DNA of 64,000 bases from Fulvivirga maritima (GCF_021389955.1 NZ_CP089980.1:4397001-4461000); one strand, 5' to 3'; shown: positions 8,872 through 19,397, counted from the first letter of the stretch. A program made the numbers and translations. Notes: generated by a model from the letters alone, not told the origin.

Positions 8872-10062
8872 ATGTTAAAATCACATTCTACAGATAATAT
8901 TAAAGCACTCTTTGAAGAGTATGAATATTTAATAAACCAGGTGAATTCTCCTTTGGGCACTAATAATGGAGTGTATGAAAGGTATGAAAATCCTGTATTA
9001 ACAGCTGAGCATGCACCTGTTCACTGGCGCTATGATCTTGATGCAACGCGCAACCCACTGCTACTGGAGCGGCAAGGAATAAACGCTGCTTTTAATGCCG
9101 GAGCTATTAGTATAGATGATCGCATTTTACTTGTAGCCCGAGTAGAAGGCGTAGATAGAAAGTCTTTTTTCGCTGTAGCGGAAAGTAAAACAGGTATAGA
9201 TAATTTCCGATTTTGGGATTACCCTATTTTATTGCCAGAAACGGATGATCCTGATGTGAATGTGTATGATATGCGTCTTACCAGACATGAAGATGGCTGG
9301 ATTTATGGCCTCTTTTGCACAGAAAGGAGAGATCCTAAAGCTGGCCCGGGAGACTTCTCTTCGGCTGTAGCTCAGTGCGGCATAGTGCGTACAAAAGATT
9401 TGAAAAGCTGGGAACGACTTCCTGATTTAAAGACTTCTTCTTCTCAGCAAAGAAACTGTGTATTACATCCTGAATTTGTAGATGGTAAATATGCATTTTA
9501 CACCAGACCAATGGATGGTTTTATTGATACTGGTTCTGGCGGTGGTATTGGCTGGGGCTTGTGTGATGATATGACTAACCCTGAAATAAGCAGTGAAATT
9601 ATCATTGAAGACAGGCGATATCATACCATCAATGAAGTGAAAAATGGGCAGGGGCCAGCACCAATAAAAACTGATGCAGGATGGCTTCACTTGGCTCATG
9701 GAGTGCGAAACACAGCGGCAGGTCTTAGGTATGTGCTCTATTTGTTCATGACCTCCTTAGAGGAGCCTACTAAAATTATTTATAGGCCTGCAGGTCATTT
9801 AATAGCTCCGCAGGGCATAGAGCGCGTGGGAGATGTATCGAATGTGGTGTTTGCAAATGGCTGGGTACAACGCGGAGAACAAATATTCATTTACTATGCC
9901 TCTTCTGATACCCGAATGCATGTAGCTACCAGCACAGTAGAGCGTTTGGTAGACTATTGTAAAAATACTCCGGAAGATGGACTCAGATCAGGAAAAAGTG
10001 TGGAAGTAAGGTCTGAAATGATTGCTAAGAACCTTGAATGGATGAAAAATAATGGCTTTTAA
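8872..10062 (+). CDS. mgp: GH130 4-O-beta-D-mannosyl-D-glucose phosphorylase
   Basis: A 396-residue cytoplasmic enzyme (no signal peptide) of glycoside hydrolase family 130, subfamily 1. It phosphorolyses mannosyl-beta-1,4-glucose to mannose-1-phosphate and glucose. Seen: [18 protein letters not shown] near the N-terminus, [20 protein letters not shown], the catalytic region [15 protein letters not shown], and [19 protein letters not shown]. Length and N-terminal helix match the mannosylglucose phosphorylase branch better than mannooligosaccharide phosphorylases. The 2-epimerase two genes downstream supplies its substrate. The esterase gene starts 2 bp after its stop. Confidence 0.92.
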   Translation: MLKSHSTDNIKALFEEYEYLINQVNSPLGTNNGVYERYENPVLTAEHAPVHWRYDLDATRNPLLLERQGINAAFNAGAISIDDRILLVARVEGVDRKSFFAVAESKTGIDNFRFWDYPILLPETDDPDVNVYDMRLTRHEDGWIYGLFCTERRDPKAGPGDFSSAVAQCGIVRTKDLKSWERLPDLKTSSSQQRNCVLHPEFVDGKYAFYTRPMDGFIDTGSGGGIGWGLCDDMTNPEISSEIIIEDRRYHTINEVKNGQGPAPIKTDAGWLHLAHGVRNTAAGLRYVLYLFMTSLEEPTKIIYRPAGHLIAPQGIERVGDVSNVVFANGWVQRGEQIFIYYASSDTRMHVATSTVERLVDYCKNTPEDGLRSGKSVEVRSEMIAKNLEWMKNNGF

Positions 10063-10063
10063 A

Positions 10064-11959
10064 ATGATGATCAAGAGAATTTTAATACTTGCTGTTTTTG
10101 TATTGGTGTTTGTCAATAACTCTTTTTGTCAATCAGTGACATTGCCTCGCATTTTTGCTGATCATATGGTTTTGCAAAGAGATATACCATTAAGAATATG
10201 GGGCTGGAATACGCCAAATCAAAAGGTAAATGTACAGATAGATGGTATAGAGGCTACTACTATTTCAGATGCTAACGGAGCGTGGGAATTACTACTTCCA
10301 CCGCATCAGGCTGGTGGCCCCTATGAATTAGAAGTTACTTCTGAAGGAACAGTTATTATTAGAGATGTTCTTTATGGAGACGTATGGTTAGCCGGTGGGC
10401 AGTCTAATATGGAATGGAAAATAGGCTGGAAAATAGATAACTGGGAGGAAGAGTTGGAAGATACTAACTACCCTGATATCAGATATTATGAAGTGATCAA
10501 TGAGCTGGCTCCAGCGCCAAAATCTGATGTATCTACTGGTGAATGGGTGCAAGCCTCACCTGAAACGGCCAAAGAGTTTTCTGCTGTAGCCTGGTTTTTT
10601 GCCAAGCATAACCATCAGGAAAAGAAAGTGCCGGTAGGTATTATTGATAGTAACTGGGGCGGTACGCCAGCTGAAGCCTGGGTAGATGCCCGTAAGCTGC
10701 TTAGCATACCTGGCTACAAAGAAGAGGCAGCTCATGTGCTGGATCCTAATGTGGATTGGGAAGAGAAGGTAAGAGAAAATGAAGCCAATCAAGAAGAAAA
10801 ATGGCATATTTTGGGCGATAAAGAAGGAGCGCTTAAAACAGGTGCGCAGATGATTTCATATAAAGATAATAAATGGCAGGAGGTGGAGATTCCTACTCAA
10901 GATCCGCTATCAGATGTAGCTTGGTTGAGAAAAGAGATTAAGTTAAAAGATAGTCCCCAAAAGGCTCAGCTTTACCTGGGTGATCTATTACAGGAAGCTA
11001 TGATTTTTGTGAATGGTAAATTAATAGCAGAAGAAGGCTGGCAAGATACTACCGCTATTCTGGATATTGAACCTGGTTTATTGAAAAAGGGAAAAAATCT
11101 GGTAGCTGTAAGAGTGGTAAACAGCTGGGATAATAAAGTCAGAATAGGCAAGCCCGGAAAAGTATGGTTAAAGACAGATGATGAGAAAATCAATCTGGAA
11201 GGCAAGTGGAAGTATTCTAATAATATTGAACCTAAAGTGCCTAATGTAGAGTTTTATAATTGGAAACCAGGGTTTCTGTACAATGCTATGATAGCACCAC
11301 TTTCAGGTTATGGCCTTAAGGGATTTATCTGGTATCAGGGCGAAAACAATGCGGGCCAGCATGAATATTATGAAGATGTATTTAAAGCCTTGATAACCGA
11401 TTGGCGTGTGCATTGGAAACAGGAATATGTTCCTTTTCTATTTGTTCAATTAGCTAACTACTTACAGAGACAAGATGTGCAGCCCGAAAGTGACTGGGCT
11501 TATCTAAGAGATGCGCAGACAGGTGCATTGGAGCTGCCTAATACAGGTATGGCCACCATCATAGATATTGGAGTAGCAGAAGATATTCATCCTAGAAATA
11601 AGCAGGATGTAGGAAAAAGACTGTGGCTTGCAGCAAGAAAAGTCGCTTACAATGATGATATTGTGTACTCAGGGCCTATGTATAAAAGCATCCAGGTGAA
11701 TGGTAATAAAGCTGAGATCAGTTTTACCAACATCGGTTCGGGCCTGAAAGTGAAAGGTGACATATTAGATGGCTTTATTATAGCAGGAGCTGATGGTAAA
11801 TTTTATAAGGCTAAGGCTGAATTGAATGGAGATAAGGTGTTAGTAAGTTCTGATCAGGTAAGTGAACCAAAGGCGGTGAGATACGCCTGGGCTGATAACC
11901 CTAATGCTACTCTATATAATAAAGAAGGCTTGCCTGCAGTACCATTTAAGACTGATTGA
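10064..11959 (+). CDS. Sialate O-acetylesterase-like (SASA) carbohydrate esterase, secreted
   Basis: About 631 residues with a signal peptide (KRILILAVFVLVFVNNSFCQS). SASA-domain esterases of the SGNH type remove acetyl groups from sugars. Seen: N-terminal beta-sandwich (LPRIFADHMVLQRDIPLRIW), nucleophile serine in GGQSNMEWK (about residue 113), an inserted galactose-binding-like beta domain (AVRVVNSWDNKVR), WYQGENNAG, and the Asp/His motif DIHPRNKQDVG. ATGs lie at 10052, 10064 and 10067; 10064 was chosen because it avoids overlap with the phosphorylase and gives a normal signal peptide. In this cluster the likely job is deacetylation of O-acetylated (gluco)mannan so the mannanases can act. 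A paralogue lies at 38679. Confidence 0.87.
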   Translation: MMIKRILILAVFVLVFVNNSFCQSVTLPRIFADHMVLQRDIPLRIWGWNTPNQKVNVQIDGIEATTISDANGAWELLLPPHQAGGPYELEVTSEGTVIIRDVLYGDVWLAGGQSNMEWKIGWKIDNWEEELEDTNYPDIRYYEVINELAPAPKSDVSTGEWVQASPETAKEFSAVAWFFAKHNHQEKKVPVGIIDSNWGGTPAEAWVDARKLLSIPGYKEEAAHVLDPNVDWEEKVRENEANQEEKWHILGDKEGALKTGAQMISYKDNKWQEVEIPTQDPLSDVAWLRKEIKLKDSPQKAQLYLGDLLQEAMIFVNGKLIAEEGWQDTTAILDIEPGLLKKGKNLVAVRVVNSWDNKVRIGKPGKVWLKTDDEKINLEGKWKYSNNIEPKVPNVEFYNWKPGFLYNAMIAPLSGYGLKGFIWYQGENNAGQHEYYEDVFKALITDWRVHWKQEYVPFLFVQLANYLQRQDVQPESDWAYLRDAQTGALELPNTGMATIIDIGVAEDIHPRNKQDVGKRLWLAARKVAYNDDIVYSGPMYKSIQVNGNKAEISFTNIGSGLKVKGDILDGFIIAGADGKFYKAKAELNGDKVLVSSDQVSEPKAVRYAWADNPNATLYNKEGLPAVPFKTD

Positions 11960-11975
11960 AAACCAATTGACAGAT

Positions 11976-13190
11976 ATGATGAACGGAGCTGAAATGCTGT
12001 TTTGGCTGAAAAAAGCAAAGCCTGAGTTTGAAGCAGAAATGCACCGGTCCTTGCAGTTTTGGATCCGCAGAATGCAGGACCCTGTGAATGGTGGCTTTTA
12101 TGGCAGAATTGATGGACTTAACCAGCTTTACCCTAAAGCGGATAAGTCCGTTATTCTCAATACCAGAATTTTATGGACTTTCTCCCATATCGCCAGGTAC
12201 ACTTCCAATAAAAATTACCATGAAATGGCGCTTAGAGCCTATGATTATATCATAAAGCATTTCATAGATAAAAATTTTGGTGGTGTATATTGGATGGTCG
12301 ATTATAAAGGTGAACCCGTAAACAAGAGAAAGCAGGTCTATGCACAGGCTTTCGCTATTTATGCTTTGTCAGAATACTATTTATGCTCTAAAGATGAAAA
12401 GAGCCTGCAATATGCTAAAGATATTTTCAGGCATATTGAACACTATAGTTTTGATGCGATTAAAAATGGCTACATGGAAGCTTTCACCGAAGAGTGGGAG
12501 GAGATAGACGATCTACGGCTCAGTGAAAAGGATGCTAATGAAAAGAAGACCATGAATACGCATTTGCACGTTATGGAAGCTTATACTAATTTATATAGAG
12601 TATGGCCTGATGAGGAGCTCCAACGGCAATTAAGAAATTTACTGTTAGTTTTCTTCGATAAGTTCATAAATAGTCGTGCGCATTTTCAGTTGTTTTTTGA
12701 TGAAAACTGGAATCGTAAATCAGCTGAAATATCATTTGGTCATGATATAGAAGGAAGCTGGCTATTATGTGAAGCAGCTGAAGTACTTGATGATAAAATT
12801 TTCATTGAAAAGGCTAGGGCTATAGCTATTAAAATGACTGATGCTGTAATTAAAGAAGGCCTTGATTCTGACGGTGCACTCATGAATGAGGCAGATGAGC
12901 ATGGTATTACAGATTCTGATAAGCATTGGTGGCCCCAGGCCGAAGCTCTGGTGGGCTTTATGAATGCCTGGGAAATAAAGCCAGAGCCAAAATATGTAGA
13001 TGCATTAAAGAATAATTGGCAATTTATTAATAAAACCTTACTCGATCAGGAGAACGGAGAATGGTACTGGAGAAGCAATAAAATAGGAACTATAATTACA
13101 AGTGAAGATAAGGCTGGGCCATGGAAATGCCCTTATCATAACAATAGAGCTATGATGGAACTAATACGGCGAATAGATCATTTTAAGTAA
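11976..13190 (+). CDS. Cellobiose/mannobiose 2-epimerase (AGE family)
   Basis: About 405 residues forming the (alpha/alpha)6 barrel of the N-acylglucosamine 2-epimerase superfamily. It epimerises the reducing-end sugar of beta-1,4-mannobiose at C2 to give mannosylglucose. Seen: DPVNGGFYGRIDGLNQ, KSVILNTRILWTFSHIAR, NKRKQVYAQAFAIYALSEYY, MNTHLHVMEAYTNLYRVWPD, ISFGHDIEGSWLL and KHWWPQAEALVGFMN, all hallmark blocks with the catalytic histidines. The frame is open upstream into the esterase, but the ATG at 11976 (or 11979) gives a start 16 bp after that stop and aligns with family N-termini. It is the last gene of the 5.6-13.2 kb run. Confidence 0.92.
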   Translation: MMNGAEMLFWLKKAKPEFEAEMHRSLQFWIRRMQDPVNGGFYGRIDGLNQLYPKADKSVILNTRILWTFSHIARYTSNKNYHEMALRAYDYIIKHFIDKNFGGVYWMVDYKGEPVNKRKQVYAQAFAIYALSEYYLCSKDEKSLQYAKDIFRHIEHYSFDAIKNGYMEAFTEEWEEIDDLRLSEKDANEKKTMNTHLHVMEAYTNLYRVWPDEELQRQLRNLLLVFFDKFINSRAHFQLFFDENWNRKSAEISFGHDIEGSWLLCEAAEVLDDKIFIEKARAIAIKMTDAVIKEGLDSDGALMNEADEHGITDSDKHWWPQAEALVGFMNAWEIKPEPKYVDALKNNWQFINKTLLDQENGEWYWRSNKIGTIITSEDKAGPWKCPYHNNRAMMELIRRIDHFK

Positions 13191-13243
13191 CATAAACTAA
13201 TCAATATTACATTTTTTCAATCATAGCTTGTATATTACGTTTT

Positions 13244-16200
13244 ATGAAAACGTTTTCTGTTTACTTCTTTACCTTATCTCTTGTTTTGGCTGCTTGTGTT
13301 GCAAAAGGGCAGCCTTCAGCACTTTTACAAAAGGATATTATTTTTGATCAGCCGCACGAAAACTTAGGCTTGTCTCAGCGGTCTATCAACTGTATGATAG
13401 AAGATCAGAAAGGCTATCTCTGGATAGGAACCTGGGAAGGTCTTATGCTTTATGATGGCTACACCACTACCATTTTTCAAACTAAAGGAGCCGTTGAAAA
13501 TACGCTTGGTAGTAACAAAATCACCGCACTCTATGAAGATCATTCGGGTAAAATTTGGGTAGGAACCTTAATTGGTGGCCTTTATCAGTATGACCGCGCT
13601 ACCGGTAACTTCACCCACTATCAGTATGCCCCTACTAATGATCATTCTATAAGTAATAATAACGTCTGGAGTATTACAGAATCAAAAGATGGTAATATAT
13701 GGGTAGGAACGCAAAATGGTCTCAATGTTTTTGACCCGGAAAAGAAGGAATTTACCCGGTTTTATCATTCTGATGATCCTAAAAGCATATCTTATAATTT
13801 CATCACCTCACTATTTATAGATGAAGCCAATAACCTCTGGGTGGGCACAGAAAAAGGACTTAACAAGCTTAATTTAGATAATAGAGAAGCTGGTTTTGAT
13901 AAATATTATTACCACCTGGATGAAGATGATGGCCCTACTAATAACTACGTCTATAAAATAACTAGTTATAAGCATAATGGTGAAGAGGTAATATGTTGGT
14001 CTACCAAAAAAGGCCTTAAACTATTAGATAGAGAGGGAATTCATAATTATTTATACCCAGAGAGCTCTTTGCGGTTTAGTTTTGTTCGTACCCTGTACAC
14101 CTATGAAAAGAGTGACCAGTTCATTATGCTGGGTTCAGAAGCAGGGTTAAGCCTATTCAATCCAAAAACCCGTGAGTTCAAGAGTTTTTTTGGTGATTAT
14201 AATGAGCGTGTAAGCCTTAGTCATAATACCGTTACTTCTTTGCTTATAGATCATACAGGAGTACTTTGGGTAGGTACTAAGAAGGGTATCAATAAGTTTG
14301 ATACTTATAACAAGAATTTTGAGCTTTTCGAAACCAGTAGCTTTGATGATAGCCGAAGCATAATAACAGGTATAGAAGGCAATGGAGAGGGTAAATACTG
14401 GGTAAGTACCATGGGCGGCGGCCTTTTCCTTTTTGATCCTGATGAGGGTGAGACTACCGTCATAAAAGATCTGTTTACCAGGTATAAGATTGATGAGAAA
14501 GGAGCCAATGATTTTAGTGATTTTATCCAGACTATTGATGCTAGCGAGCCGGGGGTAGTATGGGTAGGAACCGCCGGCGATGGTCTTTATAAAGGCTATA
14601 TCAATAAAAATAGCAAAACGGTTACTAAATATGAGCATTACAACTATTCTACCACAGAACACAAAATATCAGATGATTACATCATGTCTCTCGCAGATGA
14701 TAATCATGGGGGAATGTGGGTAGGTACCTGGAGTGGGGGACTTAATAGGATTAATGCCGATGGTACGGTAACACAGTTTAAAGAATCGGTATTGTCTCAG
14801 GCGCCCTTGGTAGCCATGTATCAGGATGGTAATACATTGTGGGTAGGCACTAGGGGAAAAGGACTTTTGTCTATTGAGAGTGTTGGCGGTAAGCTGAATA
14901 TAACTCAATACAGACAATCTAAAAATGGGCTGAATAATGATTTTATAAACGTTATATATAAGGCTCAAAATGGCAGGCTCTGGATAGGAAGTGAAGGAGG
15001 CTTAAATGAATTTGATAAAAATGAAGGCCAATGGAAAAGTTATGATATCAGCCGAAGTGAAAATGAAGTGGTAGTAGGCATGTTGGAAGATGAGCAAGGT
15101 AAGCTATGGCTTTCAGACTGGAATGGGATTACCGTTTTCAATCCTAATGATTCTGCAGAGTCCGTTCATCATTATGACATGAGAGACCGCATACAAGGAG
15201 GCTTTTTCTATAACAATGTTTGCTATAAAGATGATAAAGGCCGCCTCTTTTTTGGAGGAAATAATGGTCTTAATATAATAAAACCAGATGAGGTAAATGA
15301 AAATCCGTTTCCACCTAAAGTGGTGTTAACAGATTTTGATATTTATAACAAAGAAGTAGTGCCTAACGAAGAGTTCAACGGAAGAGTTATACTTCAGGAG
15401 CCGATCAATCAGGCACAGCAAATCAATCTGGATTATGATGAAAATGCTATTTCTTTTGAATTTGCGGCATTACACTATGCGGCTCCAGAGAAAAACCAGT
15501 ATGCCTATAGACTGGTAGGATATGATAACAATTGGGAGTATACTAATTCTCAGCGACGCTTTGCTAACTACACTAACCTGAATTATGGTGATTATGTGTT
15601 TGAAGTAAAGGCGAGTAATAATGATGGAGTTTGGAGTGATGATGTAAAGCAAATCACCATTCATATATCACCACCATGGTGGAAAACCATTTGGGCTGTG
15701 CTGGCATATTTTGTGCTTGCTATGGCCGTTTTGTTGCTTTTCAGACATCTCATTATTGTGAGAACCAACTATATAAATGATATAAAAATGGAACGTCTGA
15801 AAAGGGAGGGGGTTTTGAAAATGAACCAGTCTAAGCTGAAATTTTTCACCAATATTTCGCATGAGTTTAGAACTCCGCTAACCCTGATTCTTGGTCCGCT
15901 AGAGAAGTTGATTGAGTCTGGAATGGGCGGTAAGTATGTAAAAGATGAGCTGGACATTATCAATAAAAATGCGCAGCGCCTATTAAGGTTGGTGAACCAA
16001 CTGCTTGATTTCAGAAAAGCTGAGTCTGGTAAGCTTACGCTGAAAGTGGCTGAAGGTAACATAGTGAAGTTTGTGAAGGAGATCAAGCTCATGTTTGAAG
16101 GCCTGGCAGAGAAGCTGGGTGTCAATTTTGAGTTTTACACCAATAGTGATGATATAAAAGTATGGTATGATCGGGATCAGTGCGAGAAAATACTATTTAA

Positions 16201-17425
16201 CCTGCTGTCTAATTCCTTTAAGCATGTTCCTAAAAATGGGGTAGTTAAGATTATGCTTGAAGAGACTGAAAAGGAGGTTTTCATTAAAATAGAAGATAAT
16301 GGAGGAGGCATAGCGCCTGAAAATATTGGTAAAATCTTTAATCGGTTTTATTCTGAAGGGGAAGACAAGTCAGGCACTGGTATAGGACTGGCGCTTACGC
16401 GCACTTTAGTGAAAATGCATCATGGAGATATTTCGGTGAATAGTGTGGTAAATCAATCTACCGTGTTTACTGTGGCGCTGAAAAAGGGCAATGCTCATTT
16501 TACAGATGCCGATATGATTCAGAACTTTAAGGATAGTGAATACATCGGCCATTATCAATCAGTGGCTGACCTTGAAGTGGAGTTGATGGACGTAACTCCA
16601 ACAGAAGAAAAGCCAACTACCGATGGCAATTTGAAAAAGCTGATGATAGTAGAAGATAACCCAGAGGTGCGTGGTCATATCAAATCTATGTTTGCAGGTA
16701 AATATGAAGTCATAGAGGCTGAGAATGGCAGGGTAGGGCTTGAGCTGGCAGAGTCACAATTGCCAGATGTGATAGTTAGTGATGTGATGATGCCTGAGAT
16801 GGACGGTATCGCTTTATGTAAGGCCATTAAGAAAAACACAGCCACTTCTCACATACCTATAATTTTGCTTACCGCCCGTACTTCATTGATTTACAAAGTA
16901 GAAGGGCTGGAGAGCGGTGCAGATGATTATATCACTAAGCCCTTTAACTATCAGGTACTTTCTTTGAAGGTGAAAAACCTGGTTTCTACCAGAGATCAGC
17001 TCAGGAGGCATTTTAATGATAATCAGACGCTGGATATTGAGCCTAAAAAAGTCACTTTCAGTTCTGCTGATGAGCTGTTTATAGAAAAGGCCTTAGAAAG
17101 TGTGGAGAAGAACATGTCTAACACCGCTTATTCTGTCGAAGATTTTGGTGAAGATGTAGGTATGAGCCGTATGCAGATTTACAGAAAGCTCAAGGCACTT
17201 ACCGGGCAGTCTGCTAACGAGTTTATTCGTACTATACGCCTTAAGCGTGCAGCTCAGCTTATAGAGCGAAATGAGTTTACCATTGCCGAAGTGACATATA
17301 GAGTAGGCTTTCAGGATTTACAATATTTTAGAAGTTGCTTTAAGAAATATTTTGGTGTGAATCCGTCAGAGTATGGTAGAAGTGAGGAGGAAGAGGAAAA
17401 CACGGTAGAAGAGGAGCAAAAGTAA
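13244..17425 (+). CDS. Hybrid two-component system sensor/regulator (HTCS), mannan-responsive
   Basis: A 1393-residue one-protein two-component system. Order: signal peptide; about 14 periplasmic Reg_prop propeller repeats (LWVGTxxGLN variants) to about residue 700; Y_Y_Y domain (YRLVGYDNNWEYT, about 740-805); membrane helix (about 812-835); histidine kinase with phospho-acceptor NISHEFRTPLTLILGPLEKL (about 870); HATPase (NLLSNSFKHV, about 985, and GTGIGLALTRT); receiver with Asp in VIVSDVMMPEMDG (about 1180); and AraC-type HTH at the end (RTIRLKRAAQLIE, YFGVNPSEYGR). Family knowledge: the propeller binds an oligosaccharide and the AraC domain activates the local glycan genes. Between two mannanase genes, a manno-oligosaccharide ligand is inferred. 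It is a separate unit, 53 bp after the epimerase gene. Confidence 0.95.
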   Translation: MKTFSVYFFTLSLVLAACVAKGQPSALLQKDIIFDQPHENLGLSQRSINCMIEDQKGYLWIGTWEGLMLYDGYTTTIFQTKGAVENTLGSNKITALYEDHSGKIWVGTLIGGLYQYDRATGNFTHYQYAPTNDHSISNNNVWSITESKDGNIWVGTQNGLNVFDPEKKEFTRFYHSDDPKSISYNFITSLFIDEANNLWVGTEKGLNKLNLDNREAGFDKYYYHLDEDDGPTNNYVYKITSYKHNGEEVICWSTKKGLKLLDREGIHNYLYPESSLRFSFVRTLYTYEKSDQFIMLGSEAGLSLFNPKTREFKSFFGDYNERVSLSHNTVTSLLIDHTGVLWVGTKKGINKFDTYNKNFELFETSSFDDSRSIITGIEGNGEGKYWVSTMGGGLFLFDPDEGETTVIKDLFTRYKIDEKGANDFSDFIQTIDASEPGVVWVGTAGDGLYKGYINKNSKTVTKYEHYNYSTTEHKISDDYIMSLADDNHGGMWVGTWSGGLNRINADGTVTQFKESVLSQAPLVAMYQDGNTLWVGTRGKGLLSIESVGGKLNITQYRQSKNGLNNDFINVIYKAQNGRLWIGSEGGLNEFDKNEGQWKSYDISRSENEVVVGMLEDEQGKLWLSDWNGITVFNPNDSAESVHHYDMRDRIQGGFFYNNVCYKDDKGRLFFGGNNGLNIIKPDEVNENPFPPKVVLTDFDIYNKEVVPNEEFNGRVILQEPINQAQQINLDYDENAISFEFAALHYAAPEKNQYAYRLVGYDNNWEYTNSQRRFANYTNLNYGDYVFEVKASNNDGVWSDDVKQITIHISPPWWKTIWAVLAYFVLAMAVLLLFRHLIIVRTNYINDIKMERLKREGVLKMNQSKLKFFTNISHEFRTPLTLILGPLEKLIESGMGGKYVKDELDIINKNAQRLLRLVNQLLDFRKAESGKLTLKVAEGNIVKFVKEIKLMFEGLAEKLGVNFEFYTNSDDIKVWYDRDQCEKILFNLLSNSFKHVPKNGVVKIMLEETEKEVFIKIEDNGGGIAPENIGKIFNRFYSEGEDKSGTGIGLALTRTLVKMHHGDISVNSVVNQSTVFTVALKKGNAHFTDADMIQNFKDSEYIGHYQSVADLEVELMDVTPTEEKPTTDGNLKKLMIVEDNPEVRGHIKSMFAGKYEVIEAENGRVGLELAESQLPDVIVSDVMMPEMDGIALCKAIKKNTATSHIPIILLTARTSLIYKVEGLESGADDYITKPFNYQVLSLKVKNLVSTRDQLRRHFNDNQTLDIEPKKVTFSSADELFIEKALESVEKNMSNTAYSVEDFGEDVGMSRMQIYRKLKALTGQSANEFIRTIRLKRAAQLIERNEFTIAEVTYRVGFQDLQYFRSCFKKYFGVNPSEYGRSEEEEENTVEEEQK

Positions 17426-17504
17426 CATCTATCCACCGAAAATGTGATATCGGCCATGGTTCAAAAAGTGTATTATGGCTCATATTAGCAGAAAAATCAA
17501 CCTC

Positions 17505-18794
17505 ATGAATAAGCGCACTTGTATATTTACCCTTGTTTTATTTTATCTCTCATATTTTAGTTTTGCTCAGCAGTTCGTTACCGTGAAAGATGGTCTTTTG
17601 TACCATCAGGGTGAGCCTTATTATTTTATTGGCACCAACTATTGGTATGGCATGAACCTGGGCTCAGCAGGTAATGCTGGCGACCGTGAGCGACTCAAGC
17701 GGGAGCTGGATCATATGCAGGAGTTAGGTATTAAAAACCTGCGTATTATCGGTGCTTCAGAAGGTCCTGATGACGCCCCATATAGAGTGGTGCCTTCTTT
17801 ACAGCCAGAAGCAGGTAAGTATAATGAAGAAGTGTTTCAGGGGTTAGACTTTCTTCTGGTAGAAATGAATAAAAGAGGAATGACTGCCGCTGTAGGTCTT
17901 AATAATTTCTGGATTTGGAGTGGAGGTATGTCTCAGTACATTTCATGGGCTAATGATTCTGCCATGGTTTATTCCCCTCCGGTAGAAAATACTAACTGGC
18001 ATTATTTTCAGCAGCATTCCAGTTCTTTCTTTGCTAATAAAAAGGCCAATAAATTATATCGAAATTTTATTAAAACCATGATTAACCGCACTAATACCAT
18101 CAGCGGCATAAAGTATAAAGATGATCCTACCATTATGTCATGGCAGCTTAGTAATGAGCCCAGAGGCTATGCTAATATAGAAGCTTATCGTAAATGGGTA
18201 GATGAAACGGCTCACTTCATTCAGAAAAAGGATAAAAATCATTTGGTGAGCATTGGCTCTGAGGGTAACACGGCTACACACCACGCGGGCACTAACTTTT
18301 GGATAGATCACCAAAGTAAATACATAGACTATGCTACCATGCATATTTGGGTAGAAAATTGGGCTTGGTATGATCCTAAAAAAGGCACTGAAGATCTTGA
18401 TTCGGCTATTTATAAAGCAAAGAAGTATTTGCATGAACATCTGGCTTTAAGCCAAAAAATGAATAAACCATTGGTACTGGAAGAATTCGGCGTTGCTCGA
18501 GATAATGGTTCTTTTGAAATAACCGCGAGTACTGAAAATAGAAATAAGCTATTTGAAGCCATTTTCGAAGAGGTTTATCAAAATGCGGGCAAAGGGCTAA
18601 TGGGGTGCAACTTCTGGTCATATTCAGGTGAAGGCAGGCCTAAAAAGGCAGCAGGACTATGGCATGCAGGAGATCCTTTCACTGGAGATCCTCCCCATGA
18701 GAAACAAGGCTGGTATTCAGTGTATGATACTGACTCGGCTACGCTCGAACTTATCAGTAAGTATGCCGGCTTAATGAATGGCTTGCCTCAGTAA
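17505..18794 (+). CDS. GH5 (subfamily 7-like) endo-beta-mannanase, secreted
   Basis: About 429 residues with a signal peptide (CIFTLVLFYLSYFSFAQQ). A (beta/alpha)8 enzyme that cuts beta-1,4-mannan with retention. Seen: FIGTNYWYGMNLG at the N-terminus, acid/base glutamate in SWQLSNEPRG (about residue 218), MHIWVENWAWYDP, the nucleophile region PLVLEEFGVARD (about 326-327), and GCNFWSYSGEGRP. These fit the subfamily that holds fungal and Bacteroidota mannanases. The frame extends to 17475, but ATG 17505 gives a clean signal peptide. Together with the GH26 enzyme the strain has two mannanases, a common pairing of one endo-acting and one mannobiose-releasing enzyme. Confidence 0.9.
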   Translation: MNKRTCIFTLVLFYLSYFSFAQQFVTVKDGLLYHQGEPYYFIGTNYWYGMNLGSAGNAGDRERLKRELDHMQELGIKNLRIIGASEGPDDAPYRVVPSLQPEAGKYNEEVFQGLDFLLVEMNKRGMTAAVGLNNFWIWSGGMSQYISWANDSAMVYSPPVENTNWHYFQQHSSSFFANKKANKLYRNFIKTMINRTNTISGIKYKDDPTIMSWQLSNEPRGYANIEAYRKWVDETAHFIQKKDKNHLVSIGSEGNTATHHAGTNFWIDHQSKYIDYATMHIWVENWAWYDPKKGTEDLDSAIYKAKKYLHEHLALSQKMNKPLVLEEFGVARDNGSFEITASTENRNKLFEAIFEEVYQNAGKGLMGCNFWSYSGEGRPKKAAGLWHAGDPFTGDPPHEKQGWYSVYDTDSATLELISKYAGLMNGLPQ

Positions 18795-18853
18795 TACTTT
18801 ATTATTGATTCTGTGCGATAGTTTTTGTATATTATACTAAACGCTATTCACTC

Positions 18854-19303
18854 ATGTTACTGTTTTATTCTATATGTTTTTGCGTGCTTACTGGCATGCA
18901 GGCGATGATACCTTTCAGAGAAGCTGATTCTTATGATATGCAGGTGCAATATAGTCTAAAAGAGAAACCCGCATCATTGTACCAGCAAAACAATGGTAAA
19001 GTAGAAAATAGTATATTACCGCATTTGGCATTATCCATTGATATAACCTCTGTAAAGCCTGAAGAATTCAGGGTGAATGTCATTAGTGGTCATGGAGGAG
19101 AAGTGATGAGTAAGCGGCTTAAAAAGCCTATTAAGCTTATGGTCAGCCTCGGGTTCACTGATGACATTTTTGATAACCTTAAGCCAGACACTTATCATAT
19201 CTATTTTTCTGATAAAGATGGAGATATCCTTTCGCAGCTAAAGGTTCAGGTGAAAAAGGATAAAAGCTTACATTTTAACGATCAATTTGTTAGAGATTTG
19301 TGA
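18854..19303 (+). CDS. Hypothetical exported protein
   Basis: A 149-residue protein with a hydrophobic N-terminus (LLFYSICFCVLTGMQA) that looks like a signal peptide, then a small beta-rich domain (LALSIDITSVKPEEFRVNVI, DTYHIYFSDKDGDILSQLKV). I recognise no family. Ending in a strand with DKDGD resembles small Ig-like or type-IX-sorted modules, but it lacks a clear sorting signal. It lies 59 bp after the GH5 gene in the same direction and may share its transcript. Confidence 0.6.
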   Translation: MLLFYSICFCVLTGMQAMIPFREADSYDMQVQYSLKEKPASLYQQNNGKVENSILPHLALSIDITSVKPEEFRVNVISGHGGEVMSKRLKKPIKLMVSLGFTDDIFDNLKPDTYHIYFSDKDGDILSQLKVQVKKDKSLHFNDQFVRDL

Positions 19304-19397
19304 TTTTAAATATCTGAAAATCAATTGATTAAATTCATTAACTCTTTATTGGCCTTATTATTGTATTTCATGTAGTATAACTCTAAAGATTATCAAC

